The notes beneath the pieces are model-generated. The model saw only the letters and a list, made by a program, of their open reading frames with translations, was not told where the DNA came from and did no database searches. 64,000 nt of DNA from Posidonia oceanica (lineage: Eukaryota; Streptophyta; Magnoliopsida; Alismatales; Posidoniaceae): assembly GCA_037176725.1 (NCBI GenBank), contig JAZBRS010000074.1:66840001-66904000 (forward strand), in the 5' to 3' direction. Positions 24,561 to 33,500 of this stretch are shown piece after piece (position 1 is the first letter of the stretch; every line of letters begins with the position of its first letter). The position numbers and the translations under genes were made by a program.

Positions 24561-24642
24561 GATGGGGTGTCAACAGATGCCCCTCCCTGAGCGAGGGCAA
24601 GCGGAGCGCGGCCGCTGCTCAGGGTTGACAAGACACCCCATC
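24561..24642. other. Two-part hairpin spanning the 3' LTR terminus and the polypurine tract
   Basis: The LTR end GATGGGGTGTC (24561-24571) is complementary to GACACCCCATC (24632-24642) in the internal region. Nested inside, CCCTGAGC (24585-24592) pairs exactly with GCTCAGGG (24617-24624). The apical loop contains a GCGGCCGC palindrome. The polypurine tract occupies the internal loop and part of the inner stem. The 5' LTR end of the element has no such partner, because satellite follows there. Confidence 0.75.
24578..24590 (-). other. Polypurine tract (plus-strand primer)
   Basis: On the minus strand this reads TCAGGGAGGGGCA and ends two bases before the TGTTG terminus of the 3' LTR. A purine-rich run directly upstream of the 3' LTR is the expected RNase H-resistant primer for second-strand synthesis. 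It also lies inside a large imperfect hairpin (24561-24642). Confidence 0.8.
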
Positions 24643-25122
24643 TGACCGGCGGGAGCAGCGGGTTGCTATGGGCGTGAGCTACTTATTCGGCGGATGCACC
24701 GAAGATCGTAGCCCGTTGCCACAATGCAAAATGCCAGTGCAGATGGATGCTGTGCTGTGTGTATGCATGCTGATGCGAGTGCAATGCAAGAGTTAGTATA
24801 AAGTTAGTGCAGTTGTAAGAAAATGCTGATGCTGTGCAAGTGATACTGATGATGCTAAAATGGCGTGCAGTGCTAGCTAAGAAAAAGCAGAGATGATGCA
24901 AGAGAATGGTAAAAAGGCGCGATGTGGTGCGAATGCCTGGCAGGGAGGGCAGGCTTGCACGACAAGGCGAAGGAAAACAGGGTGCAGCTGGTCCCCGCCT
25001 GGGGAGCAAGCTAGCAGGAAAGAAGGGCGCGAGGGGAGAGAGGCCGACTCTCCCATCGCAGAAAGGGGGTGCGTGACTTCGTCTTCCTGGGACAAGGCCA
25101 CGCCGAAAAGGAGAAAAAAAAT
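24643..25122. other. Non-coding 3' segment next to the polypurine tract
   Basis: No convincing ORF. Plus-strand composition is rich in TGCAAG, TGCTGATG and GATGCT words, and then in GGGAGGGC/GGCGAGGG purine stretches near 24950-25050. I see no known domain or RNA gene. Confidence 0.6.
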
Positions 25123-26031
25123 GATAAGGTGACGGGCTTATCGTCCGGATAGTTTACGGTCCTATCAACCGGGAGCGACAGTTTACGGTCCTGTCAACCG
25201 GAGCAGTTGTGAGTGATAGTTACTGGATATCAGCCGTATAACATGGTTGTGGGTGATAGTTTAGGAGTATCAGCCTAACGACAGTTTACGGTCCTGTCAA
25301 CCGGTGGATAGTTTACAGACCTATCAACTGGAGGATAGTTTACAGTCCTATCAACTGGAAACCCACAAACCATGAGTGATAGTTACTGGATATCAGCCGT
25401 ATAACGCAATGCCGGATAGTTTACAGTCTATCATCTGGAACGACAGTTTACGGTCCTGTCAACCGGCGGATAGTTTACAGTCCTATCAACTGGAGGATAG
25501 TTTACAGTCCTATCAACTGGAAACAGCATTGCGAGGGACAGTTACTGGATGTCAGCCGTATAACATCATTGCGCGTGGTAGTTTACAGTCCTACCAACTG
25601 GTGGATAGTTTACAGACCTATCAACTGGAGCGACAGTTTACGGTCCTGTCAACCGGCGGATAGTTTACAGACCTATCAACTGGAAATGCGCGATGATGAG
25701 GGATAGTTACTGGATATCAGCCGTATAATGCAATTGCGGGATAGTTTACAGTCTATCATCTGGAACGACAGTTTACGGTCCTGTCAACCGGCGGATAGTT
25801 TACAGACCTATCAACTGGAGGATAGTTTACAGTCCTATCAACTGGAAACCGCAATTGCAAGGGACAGTTACTGGATGTCAGCCGTATAACACAACTGCGG
25901 GCCAACCATGGATCGGCCAGAAGATAGTTTAGGTTATTAGCCTGAGAGTGATTGATTGTTGATAGTTTCGGATATCAGCCTAGCACAAGTGATTGATTGA
26001 TGATTGATAGTTTCGGATATCAGCCTAGCAC
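25123..26031. repeat. Hairpin array: 27-bp repeats with co-varying stems in nested outer stems
   Basis: About 26 repeats of a GATAG-TTTACAGTC-CTATC hairpin, spaced about 27 bp apart in runs. Stem variants stay complementary: GATAG/CTATC, GACAG/CTGTC, GGTAG/CTACC, and in a second subtype GATA/TATC and GACA/TGTC. Runs of four hairpins are enclosed by longer arms of different sequence: 25242-25254 with 25361-25374, 25405-25412 with 25526-25533, 25564-25575 with 25687-25698, and 25729-25739 with 25849-25859. An outermost CAGTTGTG/CACAACTG pair (25204-25211, 25890-25897) encloses all four. Each 3' arm is followed by AG, a GATA-type hairpin and AGCCGTATAA before the next 5' arm. The region is in the 3' untranslated part of the element. 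Confidence 0.9.
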
Positions 26032-26076
26032 GAGCGATTGATTGTTGATAAGAGGAGACGAGAGCATGATGAGAAT

Positions 26077-26096
26077 GATAAGATATCGGACTTATC
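26077..26096. other. GATAAG/CTTATC hairpin left of the 36-bp array
   Basis: GATAAG, spacer ATATCGGA, CTTATC. A third form with a different spacer (GTGACGGG) occurs at 25123-25142. Confidence 0.8.
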
Positions 26097-26148
26097 GGCC
26101 GGCAAAGAGGGGATGAGGTAATGATGAGAAGTTAAGCTAAAGGGGGGG

Positions 26149-26832
26149 ATGAGATCATGATGAGAATTTAAGCTAAAGAGGGGGATGAGATCATGATGAG
26201 AAGCTAAGCTAAAGAGGGGGATGAGATCATGATGAGAATTTAAGCTAAAGAGGGGGATGAGATCATGATGAGAAGCTAAGCTAAAGAGGGGGATGAGATC
26301 ATGATGAGAAGCTAAGCTAAAGAGGGGGATGAGATCATGATGAGAAGCTAAACTAAAGAGGGGGATGAGATCATGATGAGAATTTGAGCTAAAGAGGGGG
26401 ATGAGATCATGATGAGAAGCTAAGCTAAAGAGGGGGATGAGATCATGATGAGAAGCTAAGCTAAAGAGGGGGATGAGATCATGATGAGAAGCTAAGCTAA
26501 AGAGGGGGATGAGATCATGATGAGAGGCTAAGCGAAAGAGGGGGATGAGATCATGATGAGAAGCTAAGCTAAAGAGGGGGATGAGATCATGATGAGAATT
26601 TAAGCTAAAGAGGGGGATGAGATCATGATGAGAAGCTAAGCTAAAGAGGGGGATGAGATCATGATGAGAATTTGAGCTAAAGAGGGGGATGAGATCATGA
26701 TGAGAAGCTAAGCTAAAGAGGGGGATGAGATCATGATGAGAATTTATGCTAAAGAGGGGGATGAGATCATGATGAGAATTTATGCTAAAGAGGGGGATGA
26801 GATCATGATGAGAATTTAAACTAAAGAGGGGG
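26149..26832. repeat. 36-bp tandem repeat, 19 copies
   Basis: Nineteen exact-length copies of a 36-bp unit starting ATGAGATCATGATGAGAA and ending CTAAAGAGGGGG. A four-base segment alternates between AGCTAAGCT and ATTTAAGCT, ATTTGAGCT or ATTTATGCT forms. Degenerate units extend to about 26106 and 26910. Each unit carries the palindrome ATCATGAT. The array is bracketed by two copies of the same GATAAG-8-CTTATC hairpin (26077-26096 and 26922-26941). Confidence 0.95.
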
Positions 26833-26921
26833 ATGAGGGAGTGATGAGAAATTAAGCTAAAGAGGGGATGAGGGAATGATGAGAAATTAAGCTAAAGAGG
26901 GGATGAGGGAATGATGAGAAT

Positions 26922-26941
26922 GATAAGATATCGGACTTATC
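26922..26941. other. GATAAG/CTTATC hairpin right of the 36-bp array
   Basis: Same arms and same 8-nt spacer as 26077-26096, followed by the same CGGCC sequence. This points to duplication of the flank together with the array. Confidence 0.8.
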
Positions 26942-26983
26942 GGCCAGCAAAGAAGGGGTAAGGGAATGATGAGAAGAAACCAT

Positions 26984-27010
26984 CCCTATGACGCCAGGAA
27001 CGTCATAGGG
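26984..27010. other. Perfect 10-bp inverted repeat
   Basis: CCCTATGACG, 7-nt spacer, CGTCATAGGG with no mismatch. It lies in the non-coding 3' region of the element. Confidence 0.85.
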
Positions 27011-27051
27011 GAAAGAGGGAAAGAACGATACCAAGGGGCGATCAAAAGATG

Positions 27052-27078
27052 CCCCTGGTGTCAGGATGACACCAGGGG
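27052..27078. other. Perfect 11-bp inverted repeat
   Basis: CCCCTGGTGTC, loop AGGAT, GACACCAGGGG with no mismatch. GGGGC at 27035-27039 can pair alternatively with GCCCC at 27051-27055. It has the same 27-nt span as the preceding inverted repeat but unrelated sequence. Confidence 0.85.
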
Positions 27079-27143
27079 TTGGCCAACGCGTCCTTGGCAT
27101 CGAAAGCAGAGAGTGATGACAAGAGTGTCGTGCTTGTCAGACG

Positions 27144-27505
27144 AGTAGTTTGGGGTACCAGCCCGCAAGGGACTCAGCTGAGGACGATCAGCTGGGGACT
27201 CAGCTGAGGATGACCAGCCGAGAAGAGTGTCAGGTTGACGGACCTTTCGCCGAGCAGTTTGGGGTACCAGCCCGCAGGGATAATGATCCAGCTGGGGGCG
27301 ACCAACTGGGGACTCAGCTGGGGTGACCAGCCGAGAAGAGTGTCAGGTTGACGGACCTTTCGCCGAGCAGTTTGGGGTGCCAGCCCGTAGGGGACTCAGC
27401 TGGGGATAATCAGCTGAGGATGATGACAGGTTGACGGACCTTTCGCCGGGCAGTTTGGGGTGCCAGCCCGCAAGGGACTCAGCTGGGGATAATCAGCTGA
27501 GGATG
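27144..27505. repeat. About 85-112-bp tandem repeats, four copies
   Basis: Four copies of a unit containing AGTTTGGGGTRCCAGCCCG, three of which are preceded by CAGGTTGACGGACCTTTCGCC. Each is followed by one or more CAGCTG palindromes (CTCAGCTGAG in some). Spacing varies from about 85 to 112 bp. The AGTTT-GG-CAGCC skeleton also occurs in the GATAGTTTAGGAGTATCAGCC hairpins of the 25-kb array, so the two may share origin. Confidence 0.75.
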
Positions 27506-27776
27506 ACGGATGGCGTAGCTTGACGACGCGGGTCCGCAGATGTTCTGGACTCTGGATTGGGTGCTGAGGACTCTGCTGCGTTGTGATGCCTGCAAGTCTG
27601 GTTAGAGGGCCCAAGATGATGATGATAATGATATGCAATGCAGCAATGAGTCTTGATGTGCAAGCAGATAGCAGAAACAGTTTTCATTAATAAAGCTTGA
27701 TGAGTACAATGCCTATGGCAGGCCAGAAATGTACAGCATAATCCGAAAAAAGACCACATGATGGTTGCACAAGGGC
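27506..27776. other. Non-coding spacer after the extra ORF
   Basis: No repeat or ORF that I can support. In transcript orientation it is the first part of the 3' region after the extra ORF's stop codon. Confidence 0.5.
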
Positions 27777-29114
27777 CTAGTCAGTTCGGGTCTTCTTCGA
27801 CTGCCTGGAGTCGGGGAACAAGGGACCGCCTGGCGGGACTTCAGTGATAGGCCAGAGCTGTCGGACTTCAGCTTCATATTCAGGGGTGCATCCTACACCT
27901 CTCACGGCTGCAATGTCCGTAGATTGGACCCCATGCTGCATCAGACTAGCAAGCTTCTTGGTCGGGGCAGTTGTGCTGAGAGGGTACATCTGTAGAAGCT
28001 TGGGCGCTGTACTGTCAATGAAGGCGCCCTGCTGGAGGCCGAACTGGCGCATGACCCTGATTGGATGGTACTCTACGCCTGCTGTGAAGCCTGGAAGAAT
28101 GATCAGCCGTGTGTCACGCGCGCTGAAGAAGATTGTGAATGGCTCTGCTGCAGAGGGAATGATACGCCAGGTCACAGCGTCGTCAGTCAGTGCTGACAGC
28201 CTCTCGTACTCGTCTTTGACGCTCTTGTCTGCTCTGGTACGGACGCTGCTGCAGTATGCTTCGAAGGCGTGTACTTGAGGGCGCAGGAAGTTCATTTCTA
28301 AGTGCGCGGTCAGCCAGACTTGTATGAGTGCTCCGCAACCGTGGAAGTGGCGGCAGCGATGAGAAATGCGGTCCAGCCCGCGATAAGTCTCTGCCAAGAC
28401 AACTGGTGCCAGGTCTATATGCTGGGTCACCACAGCTAGTGCAATTTCTGCAACCTCGATGGCCACTGTCAGTCGGCCATGAGTAAAGATTAGTTCGCCC
28501 AGAAAGCGGATGACGAATCCTCGGAGCCACAGCTCATCTCCGAGGTCAGCACGCTTGTTCAAGATATCATCAAAGTGTGCAAGGCGAAGCATAGGCTCTT
28601 GTCCACTGGTGCAGATTAGTTTTTGTTGGCAGGCTTGAGTGGAGAGTCCAGTTAGCTGGTTCAGGACTCGGAGATATCCGTCGCGCCTCATGAAAACTGG
28701 CGGTCCCATGATTTTTGAAAAGCCGCAGATCCGACGCACCTCTTCCAATGTAGGTGTCAGTTCGGTCTTGCCAAAGCGGAAGACGTGATGCGCCGGTTTC
28801 CAGAATCTTGCGGCGGCACACAGAAGGTGGCGGCTGACTTCCACATCAGCAGCCTTCAGCAGTTTAGTTGGTATGCCCCACAGGCGCAGCTTTTCACAGT
28901 CTTGTAAAGTGAGCCTGCTGATCCATTCTTGCAGGGTTTCCGAGCAATGTGTAGGAGTTAGCAGAGTAGGGAAGCCCATTGCGCTGGTTGCAGAAGACAG
29001 GCTGATTGCTGCAAGGCTTGAGGTACCTGCTATCAATAAACAGTCAGATCTCGCAGGCATATAATCTTTGACAACAAACAGAAGCTGAGACTGAAAGTGT
29101 AGTTCCATATGCAT
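27777..29114 (-). CDS. Extra retrotransposon ORF, plant-mobile-domain-like protein (445 aa)
   Basis: Sense ORF between integrase and the 3' LTR. It runs from an ATG directly preceded by an in-frame TAA to a TAG, with no internal stop. A hydrophobic N-terminal part is followed, from about residue 50, by a helical region. This contains a segment around residue 125 starting EEVRRICGFS, then ELWLRGFVIRFLGELIF (about 200-216) and a mid-protein QVWLTAHLEM stretch. The pattern of short Trp/Leu-rich blocks recalls the plant mobile domain/aminotransferase-like family, which is found in several plant transposons and in host MAIN-type proteins. I rank this as a family-level guess from memory. No catalytic motif is evident and the C-terminus is charged. 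Conservation may start at the later Met of MGFPTLL (about residue 46). Its function in the element is unknown. Confidence 0.6.
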   Translation of the reverse strand: MHMELHFQSQLLFVVKDYMPARSDCLLIAGTSSLAAISLSSATSAMGFPTLLTPTHCSETLQEWISRLTLQDCEKLRLWGIPTKLLKAADVEVSRHLLCAAARFWKPAHHVFRFGKTELTPTLEEVRRICGFSKIMGPPVFMRRDGYLRVLNQLTGLSTQACQQKLICTSGQEPMLRLAHFDDILNKRADLGDELWLRGFVIRFLGELIFTHGRLTVAIEVAEIALAVVTQHIDLAPVVLAETYRGLDRISHRCRHFHGCGALIQVWLTAHLEMNFLRPQVHAFEAYCSSVRTRADKSVKDEYERLSALTDDAVTWRIIPSAAEPFTIFFSARDTRLIILPGFTAGVEYHPIRVMRQFGLQQGAFIDSTAPKLLQMYPLSTTAPTKKLASLMQHGVQSTDIAAVRGVGCTPEYEAEVRQLWPITEVPPGGPLFPDSRQSKKTRTD

Positions 29115-29395
29115 TTAGCAGTTGATAGCGGAACATAGCAGTTAAGCACAAGTAAGCAAAGGGGATTGGCAGCAGTCCGGTGAATGCAGGGGCGAGGACC
29201 GGCAGACGATGTGGACTGGCGCAGCTTGAGTGTCGCCGATGTGCCTCTGCTGGGGAGGAGTACTGTCTCAGGGCCAAAGCGCGTTACAGAGCGGGAGAGA
29301 TTGATGGAAGAGGAGAGGAATGAAGGAGGATGCATGTATGCATGATGTAGGTGATATGCTTATGTGGATGAATATTATTGGATGACTAAGTATGT

Positions 29396-29466
29396 TTGAA
29401 TGGATGGATATGCTTGGGTGGATGGGTATGCTTGAGTGGATGGTTATGCTTGGGTGGATGCTTGAA
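29396..29466. repeat. 18-bp tandem repeat, about four copies
   Basis: GGATGGATATGCTTGGGT and variants in direct succession, with the last copy truncated. Degenerate GTGGATGAAT and TTGGATGAC words lie just to the left. Confidence 0.8.
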
Positions 29467-30358
29467 TGCCCTCAGCGTACGGAGTGCTTTGGTGCCTGCT
29501 GCAGAGGAAGGGAGTGGCCCTTGACTCACTGGGTCCTACTCAGACTCTTGGCTTATTGGTGGCGCTCCGGAACAGGTTGTTGGCATCATACAGGTGGTGA
29601 TGTGGTGAGGACAGGCTACTGGCTGCACTCTCAGGACCTACACCTATTCTTTCAGCTCTCTTTTTTTTGAAAGGTTTCTCCCTCATAGGTATGCAGTCTT
29701 TCTCTGCCCCTAACTAGGAGAAGGTATGTGTTTGCTTTTGGGAGGATGTGGTAGACCCCTTTTCCAAGCTTGACGTGCTGGGGATCTCTAGTAAAGCATG
29801 GGGGATAACGGTGCCTGTGTTTTTGGGCTACCCTTGCCTTTTTCTTCTTCTTTTTTTTGTTTTGCTTGCTTTTCTCCCTTTTTTTTTTTGTCTTTGTTTT
29901 TGTCCGATCTCTCTTTTTTTTTTCTCTTCTTTTTTTTTTGATTGATATTTTTCCACTTTTTTTTTTTCAGGCTCTTGCTATCCCCATTCTGGTGGCAAAA
30001 GAAGGGTGCTTGAAATGTAATGGATTCAGGTTTTGGATCTGCTGTGTGATGGGTAGAAGGAGCAGGGTTAGACTGCACACCCCTATGTCTAGGGCCGGCT
30101 TCTGTCTTCGTCTTCTGTTCCTTGGATGTGCCCAAACCTAGATGTCTGTTCTCACTTTTTTCAAGCTCACAACCTAACATTTTTTCTCCCTCAAAGGTGT
30201 ATGTCCTTGTGAGATTGGGCAGTTCGCCCGTCCTTATTGGTGGTGGCTCCCTCACTTGCTAAGTCATCTAAATAGTGCCGGGTGAGGCAGGGTGACCCTT
30301 TCCAGAGCAGGCGAGCACTTCCGGTTGTCATCACCGGGCCCAAAGATGCAATGCTTGA

Positions 30359-30466
30359 GAGAATGACGATGATGATTTGAATAGGGATGCAAGAGTTGAA
30401 AGGATGACGATGATGACTTGAAACAGAGAGTCGCAAGAGTTGAGAGAATGACGATCATGATTTGAA
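30359..30466. repeat. 44-bp-period repeat, about three copies
   Basis: GAATGACGATGATGATTTG and variants near 30361, 30404 and 30447, joined by GCAAGAGTTGA linkers. Confidence 0.7.
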
Positions 30467-30529
30467 AGGAGGTGAATGAAAATGCAAGTGTAGGTGGGAG
30501 AAGGGCATCTGCAACGGGGCTGCTTTCGG

Positions 30530-33500
30530 CTACTGATAGTACTTCTTCAGATAGCAGAGGTTGACGGGCTCAGACTGCTCGACCTGGTCCATATCCTCAA
30601 GAGTCACAGCGCCTCCTGAGAAGATCTGTTTGACCACAAAGGGGCCGCGCCAATTGGGTCGGAATTTCCCTCGACCGTCAGGCAAGTGAATGGCGCGCAA
30701 GACAAGGTCCCCTGGCTGGAAGCTTCTGGGCTGGACCTTCTTCAAGAATGCTCTGGCCATTCGCTTCTGATAGCAGTGAGCGTTGTGCATGGCTTGCAAT
30801 CTGCGCTCATCAATCAAGTTCAGTTGGACGCAGCGGTCTTCGACCCATTCTGCTTCTTCCAACTCAGCTTCCCGCAGGATCCGCAGAGAGGGGATCTCCA
30901 CTTCAACAGGTAACACCGCTTCCATGCCGTACACCAGAGAGTACGGGGTGGCTCCTGTAGAGGTCCGTATTGATGTCCTGTACGCCCAGAGTGCGTACGG
31001 GAGCTTGTCATGCCAATCCTTGTGGATTTCTGCCATTTTCTTCAGGATCTTGACAATATTCTTGTTTGCAGATTCCACTGCTCCGTTCATCTGAGGCCGA
31101 TAAGGCGAGGATCGATGGTGCTTGATCTTGAGACTTTGCAGGTATTCTTCGATCCTTTTGGCAATAAAGTTTGAGCTGTTATCCGAGATGACAGAGTACG
31201 GGACCCCATACCGGGCAACAATATTGTTTCTGATAAATTTTTCTGTTGCCGCAGCGGTGACTGTCCTGTAAGAGGCCGCTTCCACCCACTTGGTAAAGTA
31301 ATCGATCGCTACCAGAATGTAACGATGACCATTTGAGGCAGCAGGGTGGATGGCACCGATGACATCGATCCCCCAGGTGGAGAAAGGCCATGGCGAAGAC
31401 ATGTTGTACAGCTGATGTGGAGGGGCCTTGATGAAGTTTCCATGGATCTGACAATTGTGGCATCTACGCACGAACCGGCAGCAGTCGGCTTCCATGGTCT
31501 GCCAGAAATATCCTTGCAGCATGATCTTCTTGGCCAGGAGAACGCCGTTCATGTGCGGGCCACAAGTCCCCGCATGCACTTGAAGCATCAGCGTATCCGC
31601 CTCCAATTTGTTCAGGCAGCGCAGTAGCATCTGGTTGTATGATCTTCTGTACAGCTGCCCGGCCCCTAACACATATTTTGACGCCAGACGCGCCAAAGTT
31701 CTCTTGTCTGCCGCCGTGGTATCAGGAGGAAAATTACCAGACTCCAGGAAAGATTTTATGTCTTGATACCAGGGCTGCCCCTCTGCGGGATCCGCTTCTT
31801 CTATGCTCATGCAGTATGTAGGCTGCTCGATGCGAGTGACTGATACATCCACAGTGCTGTCTTCTGAAATGGTGAGCCAGGATGCCAGAGTTGCTAGCGC
31901 GTCTGCATACGCGTTCTTCGCTCTGTTCAGGTATGTGAAGCGGATGCTCTTGAATTCTTTCATCAGCCTCAGCAGGTGTTCGTGATACGGCACAAGCTTG
32001 GGATCTTTTGTCTTCCAATCGCCGTTCACTTGAGAAATTACCAGCATGGCATCGCCGTGCACATGCAGCTTCTGCGCCTCATGCTCGAGGGCGACTTTCA
32101 ACCCCAGGATGCATGCTTCGTACTCTGCTTCGTTGTTTGTGCAGGTGAAAGTCAGCTTCCTCGCGAAAGGAGTCATCTGTCCTTGGGGCGTGGTCCGCAC
32201 TGCGCCTACGCCTCGGCCTTTCTTGTTGACTGCACCATCAAAGTAGAGCTGCCATTCCTCTGCTTCTTCAGGATCTTTCTGCTCAGAGTCCTCTATTGCA
32301 AAGAGAATGTCTTCATCAGGGAACTGCGCCTGGAGGGGTTGGTATTCAGGCAGAGGGAGGTCAGCAAGATGGTCTGCCATTGCTTGACCCTTCATGGATT
32401 TCTGTGTGACAAAGGTGATGTCGTACTGAGACAATAACACCTGCCACTTGGCACATCTGCCCACCATGGCCGGCTTCTGGAAGAGGAATTTGATGGGATC
32501 GTGCCGGCATAAGAGCTGCACTGGGTATGCCATCATGTAGTGCCTCAGCTTCTGTGCAGCCGAGACAAGGGACAAGCAAGTCTTCTCTAGTGTTGTATAC
32601 CTGGCTTCGCATTCATTAAATTTCTTGCTCAGGTAGTAGATGGCGCGCTCCTTCCTACCAGATTCGTCATGTTGGCCCAAGACGGCGCCCATGGAATGCT
32701 GCGTGGTAGAAAGGTAGAGAAGCAAAGGTCTCCCTGGCGTAGGCGGGACCAGGACAGGAGGCTTGATCAGCAGCTGCTTGATCTTGGCAAATGCAGCCTG
32801 ACACTCCTCGTTCCAGTGAATCTGCGCATTCTTCCTTAAGAGCTTGAATATGGGTTCGCAGATAGGCGTAAGCTGTGCAATGAAGCGACTGATATATTGT
32901 AAACGCCCAAGCAGACTTCTGACTTCCTTTTCAGTTCTAGGGGGTGGCATGTCCACGATGGCTTGTGCTTTCAACGGGTCCACCTCAATCCCCCTTTGGC
33001 TAACAATGTAGCCGAGCAATTTGCCAGAAGATACCCCGAATACGCACTTCTTGGGATTCAGGCGCAGCTTGTACTTCCGTAGACGGTTAAAGAGCTTTCT
33101 GAGATAGGCAAGATGATCCTCGGGCTCTTTGGTTTTGGCGATCATATCGTCTACATAGACCTCCACTTCTTGGTGCATGAGGTCGTGGAATAGCGCAGTC
33201 ATGGCCCTTTGATAGGTTGCACCAGCATTCTTCAGGCCGAACGGCATGACTTGGTAGCAGAAGACTCCCCAAGGGGTGATGAATGAAGTCTTTTCCATGT
33301 CCTCTTCTGCCATTTTGATCTGATTGTATCCAGAAAAGCCGTCCATGAAGGAGAGCATCTTGTGGCCTGCTGTATTGTCGACTAGGACGTCAATGTGAGG
33401 CAATGGAAAGTCGTCCTTGGGACTCGCCTTGTTCAGGTCCCTGTAGTCGATACAGATCCGGATTCGGCCATCTTTCTTGGGCACAGGTACAATGTTTGCC

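Larger units (their letters stand above)
18555..24575 (-). repeat. 3' LTR (left LTR), 6,021 bp
   Basis: Begins TGTAGCGATCCCGATCGG and ends GGGGTGTCAACA on the plus strand. It matches 40627-46647 throughout, and both have the same length because four 1-bp homopolymer indels cancel. Going left to right on the plus strand it holds: a terminal segment with short A-rich words; a 30-bp-period A-rich repeat (19205-19500); a moderately AT-rich segment to 21250; a GC-rich part (21250-22800); a strongly T-rich part (23100-23880); and a G-rich end containing two telomere-like TTAGGG words. In transcription orientation the right side is U3 and the left side U5. I could not fix the U3/R/U5 borders. Confidence 0.97.
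29115..30529. other. Non-coding spacer between integrase and the extra ORF
   Basis: About 1.4 kb without a supportable gene. It contains an 18-bp repeat (29396-29466), long T runs on the plus strand (29840-29970, A-rich in the transcript) and a 44-bp-period repeat (30359-30466). Some short frames arise from the T-rich stretch, with Phe/Leu on one strand and Lys/Glu on the other. I regard them as composition artefacts. The spacer could hold splice or ribosome-entry signals for the extra ORF, but I see no motif that shows this. Confidence 0.6.

Noticed and set aside
25123..26031. CRISPR array
   Set aside because: Repeats are short, contiguous or joined by linkers that are themselves repeats, with no unique spacers or cas genes. 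The setting is a plant retrotransposon.
29860..29970. Poly(A) tail of a retroposed gene
   Set aside because: Several separate T runs with interruptions, lying inside the element with no gene body or target duplication next to them.
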